Source of the DNA: Mesorhizobium sp. AR02
Lineage (GTDB): Bacteria; Pseudomonadota; Alphaproteobacteria; Rhizobiales; Rhizobiaceae
Reading direction: 5' to 3'
DNA: 64,000 bases
Assembly (NCBI RefSeq): GCF_024746835.1
Contig: NZ_CP080531.1
Coordinates: forward strand, 4,236,001 to 4,300,000
Part shown: positions 24,404-32,740 of the stretch, one piece after another
Layout of the letters: the number at the start of each line of letters is the position of its first letter
How positions within the stretch are numbered: position 1 is the stretch's first letter
Made by a program: the position numbers and the translations under genes
The notes under the pieces: generated by a model
Database searches by the model: none
What the model was told of the DNA's origin: nothing
What the model saw: the letters and a program-made list of their open reading frames with translations, nothing else

Positions 24404-26185
24404 GTGCTTTCCAGAAACCAACCACAAGTCTACGCCCGCCGGCTGCGCGCGGTGCTGCTGAGGTCAATTCCGCTGCTCGAGGCGCGCGGCATCGCCGTCG
24501 TCATCCTGGCGGGCGTCGTCGGCGTCATGGCGGGCATACTGGTCACGGCGATGAGCCAGATCGTGCAGGATTTGCACGGGCTGTTGTTCGGCGTTCAGCC
24601 CGGCGGCCGGCTTTCCGGCATGTTCTCGCTCGCCAATCCCATGCAGGCGCTGATACCGGCGGTCGGCGGCGCCTTGCTTGGGCTGAGCGTAATCTGGCTG
24701 CGGTTGCGTAAATTCCGCACCCCGGTCGATCCGATCGAAGCCAACGCGCTCTATGGCGGGCGCATGTCGCTGACCGACACGTTCATCATCGCCGGCCAGA
24801 CGATGATCTCCAGCGGCTTCGGCGCCTCGGTCGGACTGGAAGCCGGCTACACACAGGTCGGATCCGGCCTGGCATCGCGGCTGGCGCGCATCTTCAGGCT
24901 GCGCCGCAACGATGTCCGCATCCTGGTCGGCTGTGGTGCGGCCGGCGCCATCGCCGCCGCCTTCGATGCGCCGCTGACGGGTGCCTTCTACGGTTTCGAA
25001 CTGGTCATCGGCATCTACTCGGTCGCCAATGTCGCGCCTGTGATGACGGCCGCGATCTGCGCCTCGCTGACGGCGGAGATGTTCGGCGGCGTGCCGTTTC
25101 CGCTCGAGCTTTCAGGGCTGCCGGCGCTGACGCCCAGCCAGTACGTGCCGTTCCTGCTGCTTGGGCTGCTGGGCGGCGCGGCTTCGATCGCCATCATGCA
25201 ACTGGTGACGCTGATCGAACGCGGCTTCAACAGGCTGTCGGTCGATGCCTCGCTGCGCCCCGTCATCGGCGGCGTCCTCGTCGGCCTGCTGGGGCTGATC
25301 ACGCCGCAGGTCCTGTCCAGCGGCCATGGCGCGCTGCACCGCGAATTCGCCATGAATTATGGGCTGACCGTGGTCGCCAGCGTCTTCGTGCTCAAGCTCG
25401 CGGCGTCAGCAATCTCGCTTGGTTCCGGCTTTCGCGGCGGCCTGTTCTTCGCTTCGCTGTTCCTCGGCGCGCTGCTCGGCAAGGCGTTCGCCGGCGTGAT
25501 GGCGCTGGTCTCGCCGGCGACCGGCATCGACCCTTCGGTTGCCGCCGTCGTCGGCATGACCTCGCTTGCCGTCGGCGTCGTCGGCGGCCCGCTGACCATG
25601 ACCTTCCTGGCACTGGAATCGACGCGCGACCTGACGCTCACCGGCGTCGTCCTGGCGGCCTCGATCATGGCGGCGATCCTGGTGCGCGAAACCTTCGGCT
25701 ATTCGTTCTCGACATGGCGCTTCCATCTGCGTGGCGAAACGATCCGCAGCGCCCATGATGTCGGCTGGATGCGCAGCCTGACCGTCGGCTCGATGATGCG
25801 CAAGGACATCAAGACCATCGATGCCTCGACGACGCTTTCCGCCTTCCGCAAGCAAATCCCGCTCGGCTCTGCCCAGCGCGTCATCGCCGTCGACCCGGGC
25901 GATCAGTATGTCGGCGTGCTGATCGTGGCCGAACTGCACAGCGATCCCGCCGGCGGCGAGGTGCCGGTGCGCGATCTCGCCCAGTACAAGGATGCCGTCC
26001 TGGTGCCCAGCATGAACGTGCAGGCCGCCGCCGAGACGTTCCAGCGCGCCGGCGCCGAGGAACTGGCGGTCGTCGAGGATTTCACCGACCACATCGTGCT
26101 CGGTCTGCTGACCGAGGGCCATCTGATGCGGCGCTACGCCGAAGAACTCGAAAAGGCGCGCCGGGACCTGTCGGGCGAGGGGTAG
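24404..26185 (+). CDS. ClC-family chloride channel/transporter with C-terminal CBS-like region
   Basis: A 593-residue ClC protein. About ten membrane helices fill residues 25-440. The second conserved loop reads SSGFGASVGLEAGYTQVGSG, where the glutamate of GLEAG takes the place of the gating glutamate of GREGP, and GSGFRGGLFFASLFLGALLG matches the GxFxP loop with changes. The C-terminal 130 residues look like a degenerate CBS pair (SMMRKDIKTIDAS through VVEDFTDHIVLGLLTEG), which may bind nucleotides. The start is a GTG with a weak upstream site. ClC proteins move chloride or exchange it for protons. It is transcribed alone. Confidence 0.85.
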   Translation: MLSRNQPQVYARRLRAVLLRSIPLLEARGIAVVILAGVVGVMAGILVTAMSQIVQDLHGLLFGVQPGGRLSGMFSLANPMQALIPAVGGALLGLSVIWLRLRKFRTPVDPIEANALYGGRMSLTDTFIIAGQTMISSGFGASVGLEAGYTQVGSGLASRLARIFRLRRNDVRILVGCGAAGAIAAAFDAPLTGAFYGFELVIGIYSVANVAPVMTAAICASLTAEMFGGVPFPLELSGLPALTPSQYVPFLLLGLLGGAASIAIMQLVTLIERGFNRLSVDASLRPVIGGVLVGLLGLITPQVLSSGHGALHREFAMNYGLTVVASVFVLKLAASAISLGSGFRGGLFFASLFLGALLGKAFAGVMALVSPATGIDPSVAAVVGMTSLAVGVVGGPLTMTFLALESTRDLTLTGVVLAASIMAAILVRETFGYSFSTWRFHLRGETIRSAHDVGWMRSLTVGSMMRKDIKTIDASTTLSAFRKQIPLGSAQRVIAVDPGDQYVGVLIVAELHSDPAGGEVPVRDLAQYKDAVLVPSMNVQAAAETFQRAGAEELAVVEDFTDHIVLGLLTEGHLMRRYAEELEKARRDLSGEG

Positions 26186-26308
26186 AGGGCGCACCTGCGC
26201 ATCCCCTTGTCGACCGGCGGGCACGTCCTCCCCAGGACACACCCTCCGATTTGAGCAAGCCTGGCCCAGATATCGGTGCACTCCTGACACCATGCGCGGC
26301 TTGCCAAT

Positions 26309-26327
26309 TGTACAGTGCCACTGTACA
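26309..26327. promoter_or_regulatory. Perfect palindrome upstream of XRE-cupin regulator
   Basis: TGTACAGTG (26309-26317) and CACTGTACA (26319-26327) are exact inverted copies around one C. The site ends 26 bases before the regulator's ATG and heads the polyamine-type operon. Symmetry and position suggest the operator bound by the XRE-cupin protein itself. Confidence 0.65.
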
Positions 26328-26353
26328 GAATGTTAAGTGAGGTGGAAGACGGC

Positions 26354-27013
26354 ATGAGCAAGGGGTCCGACAAGGCTTCGGTAAAGACGGGCGACGTATC
26401 GGCCGCGACGCATGCCCATCAGGTGCTGGGCATGCGCCTCAAGAGCCTTCGTCTCGCCCGCAGGCTGTCCTTGCGGGAGCTTGCCGAAGCGACCGGAACG
26501 AGCGCCAGTTTCATCAGCCAGCTTGAACGCGGCCTGACCGGCGCCAGCACCGCTTCGCTCAACCAGATGGCTTCGGCGCTCGGCGTCAGCGTCGCCATGC
26601 TGTTCGAGGAAAGCACGGCGCAAAACCATGGCGTCCTGAGACGCAGCGAGCGGCCGAGCCTGCCGCCCAGCGACGGCTGCCGCAAGATGCTGTTGTCGCG
26701 CCCGCCGCTGAGCGACATGGAAGTCTATGTCGGGGAATTCGACATTGGCGGCTCGACCGGACCCGATCGCTACACCCATGGCGACGCACACGAGATGCTC
26801 GTCGTGCTGCGCGGGGTCGTCGAGGTCTCGCTCGGCGAGGCGCGCCATGTGCTCGAGGAGGGCGACAGCATCGAATACACGACCTCGACACCGCATCGCT
26901 CAGAGAACATCGGCAGTGGCCGAGCCGAAGTGATGTGGATCATAGCGCCGCCGACCTCGGTGCGCGCCGAACTCGACCAATACACGGCCTGGAAACCGCT
27001 CGCGGCCAGGTAG
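26354..27013 (+). CDS. XRE-family regulator with C-terminal cupin sensor
   Basis: A 219-residue regulator. A helix-turn-helix of the lambda-repressor type (about 25-80; SLRELAEATGTSASFISQLERG) is joined to a cupin barrel (about 125-205; HGDAHEMLVVLRG and VLEEGDSIEYTTSTPHRSEN). Proteins with this plan, such as PuuR, control polyamine and amino acid catabolism. A perfect 19-base palindrome lies just upstream. The gene comes immediately before an ABC transporter and an amine-oxidase-like gene on the same strand, so it probably senses their substrate. I chose the ATG at 26354, which follows GGTGGAAG. Confidence 0.88.
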   Translation: MSKGSDKASVKTGDVSAATHAHQVLGMRLKSLRLARRLSLRELAEATGTSASFISQLERGLTGASTASLNQMASALGVSVAMLFEESTAQNHGVLRRSERPSLPPSDGCRKMLLSRPPLSDMEVYVGEFDIGGSTGPDRYTHGDAHEMLVVLRGVVEVSLGEARHVLEEGDSIEYTTSTPHRSENIGSGRAEVMWIIAPPTSVRAELDQYTAWKPLAAR

Positions 27014-27052
27014 GTCCAATCCAATGCGGGCATCAATGGGAGAATGACAATC

Positions 27053-28129
27053 ATGCAGAAAACGAAAGCTTTGTATCTCAGCGCCGTGATGGCGCTTGGC
27101 GTGCTGGCAACCGCGGCGTTCGCGCAGGAGAAGCCGGTCGCAGGCGAGGTCAAGGAGGGGTCGCTGAAGGGCAAGACCCTGACGTTCGTCTCCTATGGCG
27201 GCATCTACCAGGACGGCCAGGCGGCCGCGCTGAAGGAGTTCGTCGACAAGTCCGGCGTCAAGCTGCTCAATGACGGACCGACCGAGATCGCCAAGCTGCA
27301 GGCGCAGGTCGAGTCCGGCAATGTAGCCTGGGACGTCGTCGACACCGACGACCTGCCGCCTTACGTCTATTGCGGCAAGCTGTTCCAGAAGCTGGATCTG
27401 ACGAAGCTCGACGTCTCGAAAATCCCGGAAGGCCAGGTCGGCGAGTGCTCGGTGCCGGCGATGAACTACGGCGTCGTGCTGATGTACAACAAGGAGAAGT
27501 ACAAGGATAACCCGCCCAAGAGCTGGGCCGACTTCTTCGATACGGCAAAGTTCCCCGGCGTGCGCGGGATCGACGGCTCAGGCAGCCCGACGGGTGGCTT
27601 GCTGGAACAGGCGTTCAAGGTTGCCGGCGGCGATCCGAAGGCGATGACGGTGGCCGATATCGACAAGGCTATCGATGTGGTCCGCAAGCTCGGCCCCGAT
27701 ACGATTTTCTGGAAGACGGGGGCTGAATCGCAGCAGCTGGCGGAATCCGGCGAGGCCGACATGCTGATGATGTGGACAGGTCGCGCCATGACCGCGGTCA
27801 AGAACGGCGCCAAATACGCGCCGGCCTGGCAGGATTGGCTGGTGGTGATGGACCAGATGACGATCCCGGTCGGCGTCAAGGATACGGACGCGTCCTACGC
27901 GCTGCTCAATGCCTATCTCGGCAAACAGTCGCAGGAAATCCTGGCGGAGAAGACCTCCTACACGCCGATCAACAGCGACGCGCAGCCCAAGGTCGACGCT
28001 TCCGTCGCCGCCTTCCTGACCAACACGCCGGATCGCCAGAAGCAGGGCTACAAGCAGAACTTCAAGTTCTGGGTCCCGAACTTCGCGCTGGCGCAGGAGA
28101 AGTGGTCCGCGCTGATGGCCGGCAACTGA
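27053..28129 (+). CDS. Polyamine-type ABC transporter substrate-binding protein
   Basis: A 358-residue periplasmic binding protein of the PotD/spermidine-putrescine class. A signal peptide (1-25, ending AAFAQ) precedes the first strand LTFVSYGGIYQ and the two-lobed fold. NYGVVLMYNKEKY, GSGSPTGGLLEQAF and WTGRAM are typical of family 1 extracellular binding proteins in this group. GGGAG lies ten bases before the ATG at 27053 and only one base before the ATG at 27044, so 27053 is preferred. Permeases and ATPase follow in order. The ligand could be a polyamine, an opine or another amine. Confidence 0.87.
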   Translation: MQKTKALYLSAVMALGVLATAAFAQEKPVAGEVKEGSLKGKTLTFVSYGGIYQDGQAAALKEFVDKSGVKLLNDGPTEIAKLQAQVESGNVAWDVVDTDDLPPYVYCGKLFQKLDLTKLDVSKIPEGQVGECSVPAMNYGVVLMYNKEKYKDNPPKSWADFFDTAKFPGVRGIDGSGSPTGGLLEQAFKVAGGDPKAMTVADIDKAIDVVRKLGPDTIFWKTGAESQQLAESGEADMLMMWTGRAMTAVKNGAKYAPAWQDWLVVMDQMTIPVGVKDTDASYALLNAYLGKQSQEILAEKTSYTPINSDAQPKVDASVAAFLTNTPDRQKQGYKQNFKFWVPNFALAQEKWSALMAGN

Positions 28130-28151
28130 GCGAGCGAACGAGAGGCAGATC

Positions 28152-29024
28152 GTGAGCGCGTCCGAGCTTCCGACCCAACCCGCCGCCGATGTGCGGCCGG
28201 GACGGGCATGGCGGCCGTTCGCGCTCACGGCGCCGGCGCTGATCCTGCTCGTCGCGGTGATCGGCTATCCGCTGCTCACCATTGTGCTGCGCAGCCTGTC
28301 GGAGCCGGAATGGGGCGTGCAGAACTACGTCTGGTTCTTCGGCGCGCCCATCAATCTCACGGTGCTACAGCGCACTTTCACCATCTCGGCCTGGGTGACG
28401 ATCGTCTGCGTGATCTGCGCTTATCCTTACGCCTATCTGATGACCGCCGTCGGGCCGCGCGTGCGGCTCGTCCTGGTGCTCTGCGTGCTGATCCCGTTCT
28501 GGGTGAGCGGGGTGGTTCGCACGCTGTCCTGGGTGATTCTGCTGCAGGATTCAGGCGTCATCAATTCGCTGCTGAGGTCGGCCGGTTTTGACGGCATCCG
28601 GCTGATCCGTACCCAGACCGGCGTGGTGATCGGCATGGCGCAGGTGCTCCTGCCCTTCATGATCCTGCCGCTCTATTCGGTGATGAAGGGCATCGACCTC
28701 AGGCTGATGCGGGCTGCGCAAAGCCTCGGTGCACGACCTTCGCGCGCGTTCCTTACCGTCTACCTGCCGCTGTCGCTGCCCGGCGTGTATGCCGGCGCGA
28801 TCATCGTCTTCATCCTGGCGCTGGGCTTCTACATCACGCCGGCGCTGCTCGGTGGGCCGCGCTCGACCATGCTGTCGACGCTGGTGCAGACCCAGGTGCT
28901 CAGCCTGCTGCAATGGGGTCGCGGCGGCGCCATGGGCGTGGTGCTGCTCGTCACCACGTTCGTGCTTCTGGCGCTCGCAGCACCCGTGATGCGCTCGCGG
29001 TACCGGGAAGCGGGGCGGCACTGA
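28152..29024 (+). CDS. ABC transporter permease, PotB type
   Basis: A 290-residue inner-membrane permease with six helices. The cytoplasmic coupling loop reads RAAQSLGARPSRAFLTVYLP, which contains the EAA-type motif that docks the ATPase. N-terminal residues 22-42 form the first helix. The start is a GTG after GAGAGGCAGATC. The stop TGA overlaps the ATG of the next permease by one base (TGATG), so the pair is coupled and forms the heterodimeric channel for the substrate brought by the binding protein. Confidence 0.9.
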   Translation: MSASELPTQPAADVRPGRAWRPFALTAPALILLVAVIGYPLLTIVLRSLSEPEWGVQNYVWFFGAPINLTVLQRTFTISAWVTIVCVICAYPYAYLMTAVGPRVRLVLVLCVLIPFWVSGVVRTLSWVILLQDSGVINSLLRSAGFDGIRLIRTQTGVVIGMAQVLLPFMILPLYSVMKGIDLRLMRAAQSLGARPSRAFLTVYLPLSLPGVYAGAIIVFILALGFYITPALLGGPRSTMLSTLVQTQVLSLLQWGRGGAMGVVLLVTTFVLLALAAPVMRSRYREAGRH

Positions 29025-29821
29025 TGGAGATGAAACCGCTCACCCGCGTGATCCTCGGCCTCGTCTGCCTGCTGGTGGCGGTATGGCTGGTGGCGCCGAC
29101 GCTGGTCGTCGTGCCGATGTCGTTCAACGCCAACAAGTCACTCGCCTTTCCGCCGCAGGGCTTCTCCTGGCAGTGGTACCAGAACTTCTTCACCAATCCG
29201 GACTGGTCGTCGAGCTTCCTCAACTCGTTGAAGGTCGCCTCGGTGGTGGCGGCGCTGGCAACGGTGCTCGGCACGCTCGCGGCCTTCGGCCTCGACCGCA
29301 TGAAGGCCGGGCCGGCCAACCTGTTGCGCATGCTGATGCTGACGCCGATGGTGGTGCCGGGCGTGGTGCTGGCCATTGGCATCTACGCCGTCTATCTCGA
29401 CACCCACCTGGTCGGCACGCTGCTGGGCTTCGTGCTTGCCCACACCATCCTGGCACTTCCCTTCGTGCTGATCGCGGTCTCGGCCAGCCTCGAAGTGTTC
29501 GACAGGCGCCTCGAGACGGCGGCGGCGAGCCTCGGCGCGGGAGCGCTGACCGCGTTCCGCACGGTGACGCTGCCGTTGATCCTGCCCGGCATCCTGTCCG
29601 GCCTGCTCTTCGCCTTCGCCACCTCCTTCGACGAGATCGTGGTGTCGCTGTTCATCACCAACCCCTATCTCAAGACCTTGCCCGTGCAGATATTCTCCTC
29701 CATCACACGCGACGCCGACCCGACCGTTGCCGCCGTCGGCACGATCCTGCTTTTCGCCACCACGATCCTGATCGGCGGCGGCATGCTTCTTCTTGGTCGC
29801 GAGCGGAAAGGACGCCAATGA
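29024..29821 (+). CDS. ABC transporter permease, PotC type
   Basis: A 265-residue permease, second half of the channel. It has six membrane helices and the EAA loop ETAAASLGAGALTAFRTVTLP (split by the ATPase contact glycine). The sequence SFNANKSLAFPPQGFSWQWY after the first helix is typical of PotC-like proteins. It starts within the stop codon of the PotB-type gene and its own stop overlaps the ATPase start by four bases (ATGA), so the transporter genes are tightly coupled in one operon. Confidence 0.9.
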   Translation: MEMKPLTRVILGLVCLLVAVWLVAPTLVVVPMSFNANKSLAFPPQGFSWQWYQNFFTNPDWSSSFLNSLKVASVVAALATVLGTLAAFGLDRMKAGPANLLRMLMLTPMVVPGVVLAIGIYAVYLDTHLVGTLLGFVLAHTILALPFVLIAVSASLEVFDRRLETAAASLGAGALTAFRTVTLPLILPGILSGLLFAFATSFDEIVVSLFITNPYLKTLPVQIFSSITRDADPTVAAVGTILLFATTILIGGGMLLLGRERKGRQ

Positions 29822-30933
29822 AGCAGGGACAGCAGAGCAAGGGCGCGGCGATCGATCTCGAATCGATCAGCAAGGCCTATGGCGGCTTCAAGGCGCTGGA
29901 CGGCGTGTCGCTGCGGATCGAGCCTGGCGAGTTCATGACGCTGCTCGGCCCGAGCGGCTCCGGCAAGACCACGACGCTGAATGTCGTGGCCGGCTTCACC
30001 GATCTGACGAGCGGCAAACTGCTGGTCGGCGGCAAGAACGTCGTCGGCGTGCCGGCGCACAAGCGCAACATCGGCGTGGTGTTCCAGCACTATGCGCTGT
30101 TCCCGCATATGAGCGTCGGCCGCAACGTCGCCTATCCGCTGACGCTGCGCGGCGTCGACCAGGCGACGCGGCAAGCGCGTGTGGCAAGGGCGCTCGACAT
30201 GGTCAAGATGGGCGATTTCGCGCATCGCTATCCCAGCGAACTGTCGGGCGGCCAGCAGCAGCGCGTGGCGCTGGCGCGCGCCATCGTCTTCGACCCGCCG
30301 CTGCTTTTGATGGACGAGCCGCTCGGTGCGCTCGACAAGAAGCTGCGCGAATGGCTGCAGCTCGAGATCAAGCGCATCCACCGCGAGCTTGGCACCACCT
30401 TTGTCTATGTGACGCACGACCAGGAAGAGGCGCTGGTTCTGTCGGACCGCATCGCCGTGTTCAATCGCGGGCGGATCGAGCAGGTTGGCACCGGCCGCGA
30501 ACTCTATGATGAACCGACGACGCTGTTCGTCGGCCGCTTCATCGGCGATTCCACCGTGCTGCGCGGCGAGGCGCGAAGCGACGGCGCGAGCACGGCGCTA
30601 AGCATCGCCGGCGAGACGGTGACGACGCCTCGGCGGATCGCCGGCGAGGCCAGCCCGGTCATGCTGCTGCGCCCCGAAAAGCTCGCCATCCGCCGGCCCG
30701 GCCAGAGCGCGGCGGGCACCACCAACCGGCTGCCGGGGACGATCGCGGAAGCCATCTATCTCGGCTCGGGATCGAAATACGAGGTCAGGCTCGCCGATGA
30801 CTCCACGGCGATCGTGCGCTCGCCGCTGACCGGCGACAGCTTTGGCCTTGGCGACAAGGTGGAGCTTTGCTTCGACGGTGCCGACGCCAAGCTTCTGGCC
30901 GATGACAGCTCGGCCGACGCGACGCTGACCTGA
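29818..30933 (+). CDS. ABC transporter ATPase, PotA type
   Basis: A 371-residue ATPase of the polyamine/opine importer class. Walker A GPSGSGKTT lies near 44-52, the Q-loop in VVFQHYALFPHM, signature LSGGQQQRVALARA, Walker B LLLMDEPLGALD and switch histidine in YVTHDQEEAL. After residue 240 comes a C-terminal TOBE-like barrel (VMLLRPEKLAIR and AIYLGSGSKYEVRL), which senses substrate or regulates uptake in this family. It is coupled by a 4-base overlap to the permease. The oxidoreductase gene follows after 25 bases. Confidence 0.92.
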   Translation: MKQGQQSKGAAIDLESISKAYGGFKALDGVSLRIEPGEFMTLLGPSGSGKTTTLNVVAGFTDLTSGKLLVGGKNVVGVPAHKRNIGVVFQHYALFPHMSVGRNVAYPLTLRGVDQATRQARVARALDMVKMGDFAHRYPSELSGGQQQRVALARAIVFDPPLLLMDEPLGALDKKLREWLQLEIKRIHRELGTTFVYVTHDQEEALVLSDRIAVFNRGRIEQVGTGRELYDEPTTLFVGRFIGDSTVLRGEARSDGASTALSIAGETVTTPRRIAGEASPVMLLRPEKLAIRRPGQSAAGTTNRLPGTIAEAIYLGSGSKYEVRLADDSTAIVRSPLTGDSFGLGDKVELCFDGADAKLLADDSSADATLT

Positions 30934-30958
30934 TCCCCATCAACCCGAAAGTCATTCC

Positions 30959-32344
30959 ATGCAAGCCAAACGCAACGGCGACATATCGTTCTGGTATGCG
31001 GATCTGGGAGGGGTTCCCGCACCCCGGCCACCTTTGCCTGGCGATATCGAAACCGATGTCGCGATCGTCGGCGCCGGCTATACCGGGCTGTGGACCGCCT
31101 ACTATCTGAAGAAGGCCAGGCCTTCGCTGCGCATCGCGCTGATCGAGCGCGAGTTTGCCGGTTTCGGCGCTTCGGGCCGCAATGGCGGCTGGCTGTCGGG
31201 TGGTTTCAGCTGGTCGCGTGAAAAATATCTCAAGACATCGAGCCGGCAAGGTGTGAGCGCCATGCAGGCGGCCATGGCGGGCTGTGTCGACGAGGTGATC
31301 CGGGTGGCGACAGAGGAAGGGATCGATGCCGATATCCGCCGCGTCGACAATCTGACGGTGGCCACCAACCCCGCGCAGCTCGAACGCGCGCGCGAGGAGT
31401 GCGAAACGATCCGCGCCTGGGATGTCGATCCGGACCGCGTCGAAATGCTGGATCAAGCGGCGACGCGGGCACGCATCAATATCCGCAATGTCATGGGCGG
31501 CTTCGTCGTCCATGGCCAGGCGCGGGTGCAGCCGGCCAAGCTGGTGCGCGGGCTTGCCGCCGCCGTCGAGCGGCTCGGCGTGCCGATCTACGAACAGACG
31601 ACGGTGACGGCCATCGCCAAGGGCAGCGTGACGACGAACCGCGGAACGGTGCGGGCGGAAACCATCATCCGCGCGACGGAGGGGTTTACATCAGGCATTC
31701 CCGGCGAGGAACGGACCTGGCTGGCGCTCAACAGCGTGCAGATCGTCACCGAGCCGCTGCCGCCGGCGCTGTGGCGCGACATCGGCTGGGAGGGGCATGA
31801 ACTTCTCGGCAACGCCGCCCACGCCTATTGCTATGCCCAGCGTACGCGCGAGGGGCGCATCACCATGGGTGGGCGCGGCGTGCCCTATCGCTACGGCTCG
31901 CGCACCGACGTCAATGGACAGACGCAGCAGGCGACGATCGACCAGCTGCATCAGATCCTGACGACGCTCTTGCCGCAGACGGCGAACTGCCGCATCGAGC
32001 ACGCCTGGTGCGGCGTGCTCGGCGTGCCGCGCGACTGGTGCACGACCGTTGGCCTCGATCCCGCGACCCGCATCGGCTGGGCCGGCGGCTATGTCGGGCT
32101 TGGCGTGTCGAGCTCCAATCTTTCGGGACGCACGCTTGCCGACCTGATCCTTGGCCAGGACACCGAGCTTACGAAGCTGCCCTGGGTCAACCGCAAGGTC
32201 AGGCCATGGGAGCCGGAGCCGTTCCGCTGGCTCGGCGTGCATTCGATGTACCAGCTTTATCGCATCGCTGACGGGCGCGAGGCCGCTGGGCTTGCGCATA
32301 CGTCGAGACTGGCCGCGCTCGCCGACAGCATCACGGGCCACTGA
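30959..32344 (+). CDS. FAD-dependent amine oxidoreductase (PuuB/DAO-like)
   Basis: A 461-residue flavoenzyme of the D-amino-acid-oxidase fold. The FAD motif VAIVGAGYTGLWTAYYL (34-50), the adenine-binding acid in LIEREFAGFGASGRNGG and the C-terminal GWAGGYVGLGVSSSN identify the family. PuuB-like members oxidise gamma-glutamylputrescine or other secondary amines. Placement right after a polyamine-type importer and under an XRE-cupin regulator supports first-step catabolism of the imported amine. The exact substrate is open; no gamma-glutamyl-putrescine ligase is nearby, which argues for a ready-made substrate. Confidence 0.85.
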   Translation: MQAKRNGDISFWYADLGGVPAPRPPLPGDIETDVAIVGAGYTGLWTAYYLKKARPSLRIALIEREFAGFGASGRNGGWLSGGFSWSREKYLKTSSRQGVSAMQAAMAGCVDEVIRVATEEGIDADIRRVDNLTVATNPAQLERAREECETIRAWDVDPDRVEMLDQAATRARINIRNVMGGFVVHGQARVQPAKLVRGLAAAVERLGVPIYEQTTVTAIAKGSVTTNRGTVRAETIIRATEGFTSGIPGEERTWLALNSVQIVTEPLPPALWRDIGWEGHELLGNAAHAYCYAQRTREGRITMGGRGVPYRYGSRTDVNGQTQQATIDQLHQILTTLLPQTANCRIEHAWCGVLGVPRDWCTTVGLDPATRIGWAGGYVGLGVSSSNLSGRTLADLILGQDTELTKLPWVNRKVRPWEPEPFRWLGVHSMYQLYRIADGREAAGLAHTSRLAALADSITGH

Positions 32345-32347
32345 TTG

Positions 32348-32716
32348 ATGGAGACCAGTTTGATCGACCTTTCGACCTTCCACGATCTCGCCAAGGCCGA
32401 TATCGGCACGTTCTCACCCAAGCCGACCAGCATCGAGGGGGATCAGGTCGAGGCCGTGCGCTCGTTCTTCCAGTCGCCGGACGGAACCGTCGATATCGGC
32501 ATCTGGGAATGCACGCCCGGCCGCTTCACCGCCGACCGCACAGGTTCGTCGGAGATATGCCACATCATTTCGGGGCGGGTGGAGGTGAGCCGGGCCGACG
32601 GCGAGGCGCGCGAACTGGGGCCGGGCGACCTTCTCGTGCTACCGCAGGGATGGAAGGGCGAATGGCGCATCCGCGAGACCACGCGCAAGCTCTACATGAT
32701 CCAGTCGGCCGGCTAA
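32348..32716 (+). CDS. Small cupin-domain protein
   Basis: A 122-residue single cupin of the DUF861/ureidoglycine-aminohydrolase-like group: strand GTVDIGIWECTPGRF, then SSEICHIISGRVEVS as the first motif and LGPGDLLVLPQGWKGEWRI as the second. Metal ligands are partly replaced, so catalysis is uncertain. A TTG at 32345 and the ATG at 32348 are both next to the previous stop; I use the ATG. It is the last gene of the amine uptake and oxidation operon and may bind or help release the oxidised product. Confidence 0.82.
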   Translation: METSLIDLSTFHDLAKADIGTFSPKPTSIEGDQVEAVRSFFQSPDGTVDIGIWECTPGRFTADRTGSSEICHIISGRVEVSRADGEARELGPGDLLVLPQGWKGEWRIRETTRKLYMIQSAG

Positions 32717-32740
32717 CAGGCATCGACCGGCCTGACGAAA

